Source: Corinectria fuckeliana | Taxonomy: Eukaryota; Ascomycota; Sordariomycetes; Hypocreales; Nectriaceae | Assembly: GCA_019137255.1 (NCBI GenBank) | Contig: WPDH01000175.1 | Coordinates: 56,151-120,150, forward strand | DNA length: 64,000 nt | Direction of reading: 5' to 3' | Shown: positions 35,248 through 46,856 of the stretch, piece after piece | How positions within the stretch are numbered: the first letter of the stretch is position 1 | How the letters are laid out: each line of letters opens with the position of its first letter | Program-made: the position numbers and the translations under genes | The notes under the pieces: model-generated | Told to the model about the DNA's origin: nothing | Databases searched by the model: none | The model's input: only the letters and a program-made list of their open reading frames with translations

Positions 35248-35827
35248 TATGGTAGGAGAGTCGTGAGTCGTAGTGAGGCGAGTTGACGTGACGTGACGTG
35301 ATGTGACTAGAAGAAAAGACGAGACTGACGAAACTGGACGAAGTTGGACGAGGCGAGGCGAGAGCAAAGCGATGCGAGGCAAGGTAAGAGTTGGAGAAAA
35401 GAACCGTCCCTCTGATCTATGATGATGCGAAGAAAATAAAGAAGTCTTAAGTTATGACGATATAATATTTATGTAGTGCATACCCAGGGAAGGATTACTG
35501 GTCTGTTAATGCCTTAATAATACTAGTAGGCTAGAGAAAAAAGACCAGTGAATAGGGGAAATGGATAGATCTTATACGGTTAAAGATTATGGATATAGTC
35601 AGTGATCCTAACTCTGAGTGGCTAGAAATAGCAAGTTTAGTACAATAATTTTATCCAATGACTAGGCAGGTAGTTGCCTATCCATATTACGAGAGTGATT
35701 GCAACTGCTTTACTGCAGCGCATCCTTTAAAATCGTGAATGACGCAGGACTGACAGGAATTACACAAAACTCAGCGAGCCTTCATTTCAGCCTTGCAATC
35801 CAACAGCCGTTGAAACAGAGAGCATGG

Positions 35828-35863
35828 CAACTGTTTAAAGTGTTTCCAGTAACCTCGATGGCC
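35828..35863 (+). repeat. Decayed direct repeat, copy A
   Basis: This segment aligns without gaps to 37082-37117. I count about 24 matches of 36, and 10 of the 12 differences are transitions (C/T or G/A), the signature of RIP. Confidence 0.45.
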
Positions 35864-37081
35864 TTGTCGTACTATACCTAGGGACTGAGCCCCTCGATCC
35901 TCAGTCGTCCAGCCCCTTAGTGTTAGGCGCCACTCACTGTAGGGCCTCCCTTGATGGGCTGCTCGTCACTCTGACTCCGCGCTAGGTAGCTTCCCTTCTA
36001 CAGTGCTAGAAGAGTTGACACATACACGCCCTAGCTAGTGCAGCTTTCACTACCATCACAGGTCCCGCCTATCATCTGGGTTTACCTTAATTTGCTTCTT
36101 CTCATACGTGGGTGAAGTCATCACATGGTGACGAATGCTATTTCTGCCAGCTGAACAGCAGAACTGACCGTGTCGAGTCAGGGACCCTCGCACAGCAAAA
36201 ACGACTTCGCTCATGACTTTCGCGCACCCAGCTCGAGGCCAGGTCCTCAACGGAGAAGATTCAAAGCTATTATCTTAATAATGAAAGGAAAGTGCGAGAG
36301 GGGCGAGAAGATTTGGAGGGAGGGAGGTCAACAGCTCTGAGCGCGTGCTTCTGGCTCATGTTTCTAGGCACAATCGTTCGAATACATTCCTCCCGTAATA
36401 TTGATATTATGCAGCATAGCGATGGCAATTGCATACCCTATGTTACCCAGCTTCTTTCTCTCCGAGGTATATCACACATGAGCAAAATGGAAAGGCGGTA
36501 CCTTGTTTGGCTACCCGACACTCAGAGTTAGTGGGACTCTGTCTATTGCAGATACGGCGCCTCGCTCTACGCTTGGACTTGAACCTCAACAGTCTGCAAA
36601 TTTCTTCTTGCAGTCTTAGGCCACGGCCTTGGCTTCTGATCCAGCTGCTACTAGACTCCATCTACGACCTTTCCTTACGCACCAGGTAGCACCTTGCTAA
36701 GTTACGAGCCTCGCGAAAGCAGTTGCCACTCCGCGTCCTATACCTTGCTGATGCTGGAATACCTGTGATATGTCTAGCCCTAGAACAAAGAGAGTGATGC
36801 CCAAGTACCACCAATCAGGACCCGATTTCTTCACGCATTCAACGTGGATTTCTGAATTGTCATCTATGCCCACCTGTCGACTCAATTGCCCATTTGTAGC
36901 CTCCATATATAGTCATCAATCGCACTCCGGGCGCAAAAATCTCAAAAAACCCAGCCCTTGTTGGCTCTACTCTTTCATCATGTCCTCGTCCTAGCCAGTG
37001 GTGATGGTGCTGTCGGCGGTGGTGGCGGCAGTGATGAGGGGTGATGTACCTACCGATTAAGCAGTTAAGACAAAATAATGA

Positions 37082-37117
37082 CAACTATTCAAAGCATTTC
37101 AGATAATTTCCATAGCT
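37082..37117 (+). repeat. Decayed direct repeat, copy B
   Basis: Partner of 35828-35863. A TGTCGTACTA motif follows both copies at slightly different distances. Confidence 0.45.
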
Positions 37118-37626
37118 CTGTTACCCTCTAAGGACTTAGAACCTGTGTCGTACTACAAGGCCATGTATAAGCAGGTTAAGAACGATGGTAATAGTCTCCT
37201 AGCTTTAGGTATCAGCCCGGAGACAACCAACACCTCTCGACAATGATAAGATGGGAAAATCATCTATAAAACCCATTATTACAGATGGCTAGCGACTTCA
37301 AGACCAGCAGCGGCGAGGTCAGCAGACTTAAGTGAATACCACGTACTTCAGGTACCTACGCCTGTGGCCCGGTATTGCATTGCCGAGACCGGGACGTGGG
37401 GTAATCACTGCCGATGACATCAATAGGCTCACCTTATCGGCAAACGTTCTGCCTGTTCAAGGAGCATTTGTAATCGCATCACCCAGGCCCACTGCATTGC
37501 ATGCTGTACACGTACCTAGAGACAGCAATTGATACATGTTTCCAGACTACCAAACTACTAAGGGACGGCTGACGAAGTGGCTTATCACGTTGTTCTTTAG
37601 CCCTCATCGCAATCAATCAACCAACC

Positions 37627-40600
37627 ATGGCTACTGCCGCAAAGCAACGCGGCATTCGCATCGCAATCGACCGAGGCGGTACCTTTACTGATTGTGTTGG
37701 AGAGAGCAATGGCGAGGAAATCATCATCAAACTCCTCTCGGAGGATCCCGACAACTACAAGGACGCCCCGCTCGAGGGAATTCGTCGCATCATGAGCCAT
37801 TTCCTTGGCCGGGACATTCCTCGAGGCGAAGCCCTGGATACTTCGCAAATCGATTCGATCCGCATGGGAACGACAGTTGCCACTAACGCGCTGCTCGAGC
37901 GAAAAGGCGAGAAGATTGCCATGGTAGTGACCAAAGGCTTTAAGGATTGCTTGACCATTGGGAACCAGTCGCGACCCAAGATCTTTGACCTCGCCATCCG
38001 AAAGCCGGATGTTCTGTATGAAAAGGTCGTTGAGGTGGATGAACGCGTCACCTTGGAAGACTACGCCGAAGACCCGGCGAGGACAACGACTGAAGCCCAG
38101 ACTCAAGTCGGGACAAAAGAAGCAGAAGGAAAGGATCTTGTCCGAGGCATGTCAGGGGAGACTGTACGGATCCTGAAAAGAGCCTCCGAAGAAGATGTTC
38201 GCGCAAAGCTGAAGAAGGTCTACGACAGCGGGATCCGAAGCATCGCAGTTTGTCTCATGCATGGCTACACTTTTCCTGATCACGAGGCCTTAATCGGGAG
38301 GGTCGCCAAGGAAATTGGCTTCACCCACATTTCATTGAGCCACCAGCTGATGCCCATGATTAAGCTTGTTCCACGAGCGACGTCAGTTTGTGCAGATGCA
38401 TATCTCACGCCAGCCATTCGCAAGTACATCGATGGCTTTCAAGCTGGATTCGAAGGTGGCTTGGGAACTCGAAGTGTCAAGGAAGAAAAGGGGGCTCGAG
38501 GTGCCAGGTGTGAGTTCATGCAGAGCGATGGCGGGCTGGTCGATGTGGACAAATTCACTGGGTTGAAAGCCATCTTATCTGGCCCTGCAGGTGGAGTTGT
38601 TGGCTATTCTTTGACCTCTTATGATGAGAATACCAAAACCCCGGTCATTGGGTTTGATATGGTGAGACTCAGCTGAGCTTCTGAGGGATTCTCTGACCTC
38701 GCTTTCTGACCTCATCTAGGGCGGTACAAGCACAGATGTCTCCAGATATGGCGACGGACGATACGAGCACGTTTTTGAAACGACCACGGCCGGTGTAACT
38801 ATTCAGTCTCCCCAGCTTGACATCAACACCGTTGCAGCAGGTGGAGGCTCGCGCCTGTTCTTCAAAAACGGCCTCTTCGTTGTTGGACCGGAATCCGCTG
38901 GTGCACACCCGGGACCAGCGTGTTATCGCAAAGGCGGCCCAGCGACCGTCACAGATGCAAATCTGTTCCTCGGCCGTCTACTACCTGAATTCTTCCCCAA
39001 AATCTTTGGAGAGAACGAGGATGAAGGTCTGGATGTGGAGGCAAGCATGAAGGTGCTGCAAGCTCTAGCGGATCAAGTCAACCAAGAGACGGGCAAGAAC
39101 TTGACAGCGGACGAAGTTGCGTATGGATTCCTAACAGTCGCCAATGAGACAATGACGAGGCCGATCCGATCCATTACGGAGGCGAAGGGACATGACACCT
39201 CGAAGCATCGGCTTGCAACCTTTGGAGGGGCAGGCGGCCAGCACGCCGTGGCAATTGCTGAGTCTCTGGGGGTCAAGCAGATCCTTATCCATAGGTACTC
39301 ATCTGTCCTATCTGCCTACGGCATGGCTCTTGCAGATGTCGTTGACGAACGACAAGAACCCGACTCCAACGTATGGGAGGACGATGGAAAAGTTGTTAGA
39401 AAGCTTCAAGAGAAGATGGAAAAGCTAAAGGAGAAATCTCGGAGCTCTCTAAGGGAGCAGGGATTCCAAGATGACGAAATTGCATTTGAGGAGTACCTCA
39501 ACATGAGATATCGCGGTACTGAGTCAGCCCTCATGATCATCAAGCCGAGCCAGGAAGAGGCCAAGGAGAACTTTGAGGGAAATGACTGGCAGTTCGGGAA
39601 AGCCTTTGTGAAACAGCATCGCTACGAATTTGGCTTTACCTTGGATGACCGGGACATCATCGTCGATGATGTCCGCATCCGTGGTATTGGGAAGAGCTTC
39701 AGTAAAAACGAGGAGACGGTGGACCAGCAACTGAAGACCATTAAACAACAGGAAGTGTCTGGGCACAACAAACACGGTATTCAGCAGGTTTACTTTGAGG
39801 GTGGAAGAAAGGAAACGCCAATTTACAAGCTCGAGGACCTCAACGTTGGTGACACGATCCGGGGGCCAACTATGCTTGCAGACGGAACACAGACGATTGT
39901 CGTTACGCCAAAGTCGACTGCGCTCATATTGAAGACGCATGTCGTAATCGACCTTGACAAGGCCGGCGCGAAAGAAGAGTAAGTGCCATCTGAGTCGTGC
40001 TCGAATATTTCTGACCAGTTCCAGGTCACATCACAACCAGAGCGACCGTGAAGTCGATCCAATCATGCTCAGCATCTTTGGACATCGCTTCATGGCTATT
40101 GCCGAGCAGATGGGGCGTGCTTTGCAAAAGACCAGCGTCAGCACCAACGTCAAGGAGCGTCTGGACTTCTCCTGTGCCATTTTCGATGCCACAGGTGGGC
40201 TCGTAGCCAATGCTCCTCATCTACCCGTGCATCTAGGCTCGATGTCAACCTGCGTTCGCCGGCAGGCTGAGATCTGGAAAGGGAGGCTGGAGAAGGGGGA
40301 CGTTATCATCTCCAATCACCCCTCATATGGCGGCACTCACCTGCCAGATGTGACGTTGCTGATGCCGGCATTTGACGAAAAGGGCGAGAACATCCTGTTC
40401 TATGCCGCTTCAAGAGCACACCATGCGGATATTGGCGGCATCAGCGCAGGAAGCATGCCACCGCACTCCCGGGAGCTATTCCAGGAGGGCGCATCTATCA
40501 GGAGTGAGAAGCTCGTGAGTCAAGGAAAGTTCGATGAGAAACGAGTCGTTGAACTCTTCTACGATGAACCAGCACAGTATCCGGAATGCAGTGGTACTCG

Positions 40601-41819
40601 AACTCTAGCCGACAACATCAACGATCTGAGAGCTCAAGTTTCGGCGAATCAGAAGGGAATCTCCCTCATTGAGACACTGATTGAAGAGTACGGGCAGGAC
40701 ACAGTTCAGTTCTACATGGTCAACATCCAGAAAAATGCTGAGCAGTGTGTCCGCCGCCTTCTCAGGGATGTTCACAAACGATTCGAGGGCAAAGACCTAT
40801 CCGCAGTTGACTACATGGATGACGGATCTCCAATCCGCCTGAAGGTCAAGATTGACCCGGACCTTGGAGAAGCCGAGTTTGACTTTGACGGAACCGGCCC
40901 AGAAGTTTATGGAAACATCAATGCACCGCAAGCCATAACCTTCTCCGCCATTATTTACTGCTTGCGATGCCTCATTTCCGAGGACATACCTCTGAACCAA
41001 GGATGCTTGAGACCAATCCACGTCAAGATTCCCCCCAAGTCAATCCTATCACCATCCCCTGGCGCGGCAGTGGTCGGGGGTAACGTTCTAACCAGCCAAC
41101 GCATCACGGATGTAATCTTCAGGGCATTCCAGGCTTGTGCGGCCAGTCAGGGCTGCTGCAACAATCTGACCTTTGGGTTCGGCGGAAACAAGACCGGTCA
41201 ACAGGCCGTGAAAGGCTTCGGCTACTATGAGACAATCGCGGGTGGCAGCGGCGCAGGTCCCGATTGGGAGGGCACCAGCGGCGTCCATGTGCACATGACA
41301 AATACCCGGATCACCGACTCGGAGATTTTCGAGAGGCGTTACCCTGTCCTCCTTAGAGAGTTCTCCATCAGACCCAACTCCGGAGGTCGAGGTCAGCATC
41401 GTGGTGGAGACGGTGTCATCCGTGACGTCGAGTTCCGCATACCACTCCAAGTGTCCATCCTCAGCGAGAGACGCGTCTACCACCCTTACGGCCTTGCCGG
41501 CGGCGGAGACGGCGAGTGCGGTCTGAACCTGTGGGTGAGGAAGGTGGAAAAGACGAGCTGGGAGGCTTCGCTGCGGCAGTTTCACAACAAGGACGATGCA
41601 GGGGAGTCGGTAACGGAGTACGAGGAGCGTCACATCAACCTCGGGGCCAAGAACAGCGCGGCGATGAAGGCTGGTGATAGGATCATTGTGTGTACTCCTG
41701 GGGGTGGCGGATGGGGTGCGGAGGGGACCAAGAGCGTGGCGAACCACCGAGCTGATCCCGCAGAAGGATGGCGAAAGGGCAGCGGTGCTGCTAGAGAAGA
41801 AGCGGCTCTGCAAGCTTAA
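37627..41819 (+). CDS. OXP1: 5-oxoprolinase (ATP-hydrolysing), HyuA-HyuB fusion
   Basis: This cytosolic enzyme opens 5-oxo-L-proline to L-glutamate using ATP, closing the gamma-glutamyl (glutathione) cycle. It has 1362 residues in three exons (37627-38661, 38720-39978, 40025-41819) with introns of 58 and 46 nt. The N-terminal HyuA half begins with GIRIAIDRGGTFTDCV, then RMGTTVATNALLERKGEK, FMQSDGGLVDVDKF and SGPAGGVVGYS, followed across the first intron by GFDMGGTSTDVSRYGD. The C-terminal HyuB half starts in exon 3 with DPIMLSIFGHRFMAIAEQMGR, then RLDFSCAIFDATGGLVANAPH and LPDVTLLMPAF. The C-terminus is Gly-rich (CTPGGGGWG). It is about 75 residues longer than yeast Oxp1, partly through a hydrophilic insertion around residues 150-195 (DPARTTTEAQTQVGTKEAEG). 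Both halves look intact. Confidence 0.96.
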
Positions 41820-44800
41820 CCATGTTAGGTGATTGGACTACATAGATCCCATGTGAGGGTTTGGGGAATGCAGGCAAGCTTTGCGAGACGGAAATTCACT
41901 CAATGCCACCAACGTGACAGAAGCCTCTCCGAGGGCCAGACCCGAGGAACCGACTCTTCGGGTGAACCTGGGAGAAGACGCCTGCCCGAAGCCTTTCACC
42001 GATCAGAGACACACGGTACGCGTCTGACATGCAGCGTGGGATCAGGCAGGCAGGCAGGCAGTCCGGGAGTAATACCAGGAGGGGCAGACCGCTCAAGGCC
42101 TGTAAGTGGTTGAGGCATTCCATGGATCGTCGCAGAGCCTCACTGTCCCCTAAGCACACACGCGGGTTGGCCTTAGCATCCATCTAAACTTGGTCGATGT
42201 TGTTACCAAGGGAGAGTTGTCGTACCTAGGTAGTTTCAGGGTGACGCTAAGATGTCTCTTCTTACGGCACCACAGTGACTCTACCGCAACTAACCACGGG
42301 AGTACTAGGCACAACTGAAACGACCACAATTTGATGCGAGGCGGAATGAGATATTCACGTGGCAGACATTTATAGAATTGATCCTTCAACGGGCAAGATG
42401 TCTCGGGGCGAGAGGCTTCTTGTCGTCCGAGGTTTGCGGCGCATGCGTGGAACTAGATCAAGAATCCTGTATAAGGGCAAATTGGATCCCAGCACCAGTA
42501 CCCAATCAAAGGCAGTATTCGAGGCTCGAGTTTTTTTTCAAAGCCTTATTGGACATGCCTTGAGCACGTGTTAATCTGCCGTATCTCACTCGGATGTCCA
42601 ATCCCCTGTTGTCATTGAAGGCTTCAGGGGGTTGTTGGCATCGTCGGTGTACCTGGCGCATGAAAATGGCACGTTGCCTGCAAAAATACAATCAGTTGCA
42701 ACTGTGAGATTGAATTGCCCGACTACGTAGTCTAGCTACTGTCGTGGCAAGACTTCTCACTCTCCGCGAACCAATCGATCTTCCAACTGGACGGAACAAA
42801 TTCCCTGTTGCGGAGGAGAGAGACGTCACTTGCCATAAGAGGCAATTGCGCATGTGGCTGTGATGACGGAACCGCCATATTCTAAGAACAGAATCGAAGA
42901 AGGGGTCCAGAGCTGTTATTGGACTGTAGTTGAGAGATTGTAGGGATGATGATGGGAGAGGGGGAGGATCCGCTGTTCGATGTTCTTCTGTCTTGTGCGT
43001 CTCGGTCCCTTGGACTTGAAATACTTGGCTAATTGGGAGTGTTGGTCCTGGTAAATAATACCCTCCCTCTACTAAGCTGCGTTCTTACTTACCTTACCTA
43101 GGTACTCAGTAATACAGTCAGAATTATCAGGTTATTTCCATTGAATTAACCTTACAGCCTAGTAAGGCAGATACTGCAACGATCCCGAGGGAAGCACGTG
43201 CCTCACATTCAAACTCCCCGCCTTTCAACTTCCCACCCATCCATTCCGCCGTCATCAAACCCTGTGAGAATGCGCTGACCCCATCGCCCACAAAAGACGA
43301 CAGAGCAATTTGACGACATTCGCTGATAGATGGAGGGGTTATACGCATGCAAGTGCAAGTTCCAAGGCAGCAAGGCGTCCCCCGAAAGTCTTTTCGAACG
43401 CCTTGTTAGGCGACCTGTGGCGAACGATTCCAACGACAGACGGCTTTCAATCAAAGCTACGGAACCCTCAACGGAGTGCTGCAGCAGCCCGAGAGCAGGG
43501 ATCTGCCCGGTTCCAGCCCTACGAGAATCGAACAGGGTTGGTGCATTAGCTCGCCCGGTGATGGACCAGGGCCGAGACAACTGCCCCTCCCAACCTCCCT
43601 TGCGGCTCCAACCTCGATGTCTTCGTTTCTCAGTGGACTAGAGCCTGTCCCAGTTAATCCCAGTCTGACGCAGATCTCCAGGCTCCAGGATCACTGCCTG
43701 AATGGTGCCGGTGTAGCCTGGGCATCTGCATGTTGTGTGCATGCCGTCGACGCCAATGGCGGTCTTCGCCGTCAGCCAAAGGTCTCCCGTCTCGGGCCAA
43801 GACCCAACCTCTGGTCACCGGTTCCGCTTCCTCAAGTTGACGACGCGGTCCGGCCGTTCTTCTCAGACACCGAGCACCGGGGACTACTGCACACTACAAA
43901 GTATATTGTCACCGTCGTTCGACGACATTCGTTATAAGCCTAAGCCTTGAGACACGGGGTGCCTTCACGGGGCTGCTTCACGTCCGTGACCTCCATTCTA
44001 GGGAGTTGGGGGCTTAAGCCTTGCCGCTGAAGAGTCCCTCCCCCCCCTCCCCTGGAGCGAGCGAGTCTTGCCAACTGTGATAAGCCTGGTTGAGTACTTG
44101 CTCTGCGGCCGGTTGCATGGCTTGACCCGCACCCTGTTTACTACTGGAAGATTTGACGGCAGTCTGGACCCTTGAATGGCCAAGCTGGAGACACCTCCGG
44201 TGGCGCCAGAGCTACTAAGACCTCATGTCGGTAGTCACATAACTCCCTCTAGGCTTGAAAAACTGGGTAGTGCCGCTGTGTGCTTAGTCCCGGTATCATG
44301 TGAGATCAGTCGAGTTACTTTGCTAGTCAGCATCCAGTCTTGACGCTTTCTACCTTCCGCTTCCTAAGCCAGACAATGTCTGTATTGGGCCTTCTGAGGG
44401 GTCTTCCACAATCACCATGTTGGTAGAATCTACAACGTTACTTACTGGTGTGTGGTTGTTACCCTCGCACAGCTCTCTCTTCGACAAAGACATGGACAAA
44501 CTTGGGGACATTCACTTGGAACAGCCAGTCGGCGCATGAGCAAACCCACAGGTGGTTCAGACAAACCTGAATTCGCCGAGACCCCCCCACTAATCTTGTT
44601 GTTCTCGTTGTTGTAGAAAACTGGGGGCCGTTGAGTATCCACTCGTTGACTTCACGGGAGACACATGATGTACGAGCAACACTCTTGCCCAAGACAAGGA
44701 TGGCCACTGGTCTGCCATAGCAGGTTTCTGCCTGTGGCAAGACGCTTCTTGCTCCTGTCTCCCTCGCCCTTGAGTCATATCCGGTTGGGAAGAGGGGGGC

Positions 44801-45023
44801 GTGTGAGCTTTCGGCTTCACTTTACTCATTCCAAATCGGCGGGCTCACGGGTCGGCCGATTTGCGGGCCCAAGTTTGCGGCTCTTTGCTTGTTACATCTG
44901 TGTGGTGCAACGTTAGTGTAGCTGGACTACGGCCTGGGTTGCTATTTAGATGCTGCGTTCCGCGGCCTGACGAGGCATCACCCACACATCCTCCTCCCCC
45001 GTTCTTTGACTCCAAGCATCGAA
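41820..45023. other. 3.2-kb intergenic region
   Basis: No gene is supported. It contains an AGGC tetramer run (42044-42061). Moderate open frames near 43200-43940 lie on both strands and overlap; none has a domain. The last 100 bases form the leader of the NmrA-like gene. Confidence 0.5.
42044..42061. repeat. AGGC tetramer run
   Basis: Four AGGC units followed by AG, in non-coding DNA. Confidence 0.9.
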
Positions 45024-46081
45024 ATGCGTATTGCCGTTGCTGGAGGCGGTGGCCTTGGCTACTTTATTGCGAAGGCTCTGTCAGAGGCCCCAAGTGCCCA
45101 CAGCGTCGTCGTTCTATCGAGATACGTAAGTACGCTCGTTGCTCGTTGCTCGTAAACTAAGATATCACTAACCTGAACTAGAGCCGCCCCGAATATGAGC
45201 CCCTCGAGATCCAAGTCCTACGGGTCAATTACGATAACCAAGACCGCCTGTCATTTGCGCTCCAGGGGGTAAACTTGGTCATATCAGTCGTCAAAGGAGC
45301 CGAGCAACTGAACCTCATTACTGCGGCGGCAGCTAGTGGCGTGCAGCGCTTCGTCCCGTCCGAATTCGAGGGGAGCCTTGATAAACGATCATCGCGCAAC
45401 GACCCCTTAGACCCGGAATCATATTCGTCCCAAGCTAGGTCCCTCATGCGGAGGCTGTCTCTTCCGTATACCATCTTCTCTTGTGGAGTCTTCATGGAAA
45501 GGTTCCACCCTTACGGTCTCGGCAGTCTCAACATAGGGCTTGGCTCTGATCTGTCCGACGCCGGGTCCTACCTCCTGAATCTCACTGCCGCAACAGCCGA
45601 GATTGTCGAAAAGGACTCTAGGGGACACACCGTTCGCATATGCATGACTTCGGTCCACGACGTTGCTCAGTTTGTGGTCGCGGCCATCGAGCTCGGCCCC
45701 GCAAACTGGCCTCGCGAGTTCACCATGCGAGGCGATCGATTGTCCGTTCGTGACGTCGTAGGCACCTCTAGCAGATGTCTGAAAAGTAAGTTGAACCAAA
45801 GTTCCGCTGCATGCAACAGAAGCCAACTTGATATAGCTGCCTTTGATATCCAAAATCGACAGGCTGCGGACCTAGAGCCGTGGATCCAGCACTACGCCCA
45901 AGCAGGAGACCCCAGCTCAGCTGCAAGATATCAACAGCTCCTCGCCACCGTCAACGGACGATACGAATTCGGCACTGCGACCTTGAACGATGCCATTCGC
46001 GCTAGTACATATGTTGAAGACATTCGTCCGATGACGTTCCGCCAGTGGCTGGCTAGTATCTACCAGCCGCAAGGGTCTTGA
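45024..46081 (+). CDS. NmrA/isoflavone-reductase-like NAD(P)-binding protein
   Basis: This atypical short-chain dehydrogenase-like protein has a Rossmann start MRIAVAGGGGLGYFIAKAL (dinucleotide-binding glycine motif), NLVISVVKGAEQLNLITAA, and the family motif VQRFVPSEFEGSLD near residues 88-101. Exons are 45024-45125, 45182-45785 and 45837-46081, giving 316 residues. The first intron (56 nt) is required. The second (45786-45836, GTAAGT to ATATAG) is 51 nt, keeps frame and has no stop, so a 333-residue form with 17 extra residues is also possible. The C-terminal part (DIQNRQAADLEPWIQHYA, MTFRQWLASIY) is usual for the fungal members that bind NAD(P) and act either as oxidoreductases or as regulators. 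The substrate is unknown. It stands alone, not in a cluster. Confidence 0.88.
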
Positions 46082-46856
46082 TCCTCCTGCAATAGGTCTA
46101 AGATCGCTCTATCACGCTTAGGTTGTACTGGGGTAGTAGCTGTCCTTTTTTTATTTTCTTACCCTTTAGGGGCAATGCGAATCAGAATACTCTTTCTTCG
46201 GTTTAGAACTCGGCATTAAAATAACATGGTTGAGCTCGCGCTCGGATTCTGCCTTGTGGCGACTAACTTGTATGCTCAAAACCCTTTTTGCAAAAGTGAT
46301 GCGATGTGATGTGGTCAAAGTCAGGTGAACGCAGCAAGCACTGGTCCCCACGACAGTAACTCAGGGGCCACGAAGTTGGATGGAGCTGCGTGGGCGCTTA
46401 GAGCCTGGAAGGTCGGAGTTGAGGCCTGTCCAACAACCTAGCTTGAGCGGATTGTTGCTGGAAGGGATCTATCCAGAGTTCCTTTGTCGTCTGGTCTCGC
46501 TGTCTCTGCCGCTGTGCTTCCTCGTTGATAAGATGTTTGTCTCGGCTTTGATCGAAAGCAGGAGAATTTGCACATGTCAGTTTGATGTCATAAGCCGTTT
46601 CTCAGATTAGTCTGAAGATACTGTATTATCTACATGGTCTCGCGGGGCGAATGTAGCTGCAAGCATGATTGAAGATCTATCGTAAAAGGGTTGTCGTCTG
46701 TATTGGTATCTTGTTACGTGTTGAACCCCATACCCCAAACCGCTTATCCATCAGGTTGCTGGTTACTGGTTGCAGGCGTTGAGCACTGCCAGTTTAGCAA
46801 CATCAAGGCCCGTCCTGTTATCTCTGTTGCTTTTGTTGTCGAATCTAGGAAAACGT
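46082..46856. other. Convergent intergenic region
   Basis: It holds the 3' flanks of the NmrA-like and adenosine deaminase-like genes, with a T-run at about 46146-46155. No gene is seen. Confidence 0.5.

Larger units (their letters stand above)
35248..37626. other. Gene-free, AT-rich region with decayed repeats
   Basis: No intact gene is supported over about 2.4 kb. The left end is the G/A-rich leader and promoter of the zinc-knuckle gene (many GACGTGA and GGACGA units near 35280-35370). From about 35400 the composition shifts to A and T with many stop codons. Two related segments at 35828-35863 and 37082-37117 differ mainly by C/T and G/A changes, as expected of old repeats hit by RIP. The last 300 bases before 37627 are more balanced and serve as the 5-oxoprolinase promoter. 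Confidence 0.55.

Noticed and set aside
36697..36906. 69-codon ATG-started minus-strand frame (contains WWYLGITLFVLGLDISQ)
   Set aside because: Could be a degraded gene fragment, but it sits in the AT-rich decayed region and I recognise no family.
43476..43937. 153-codon + strand frame
   Set aside because: Overlaps opposing frames and lacks a start context, domain or codon preference.
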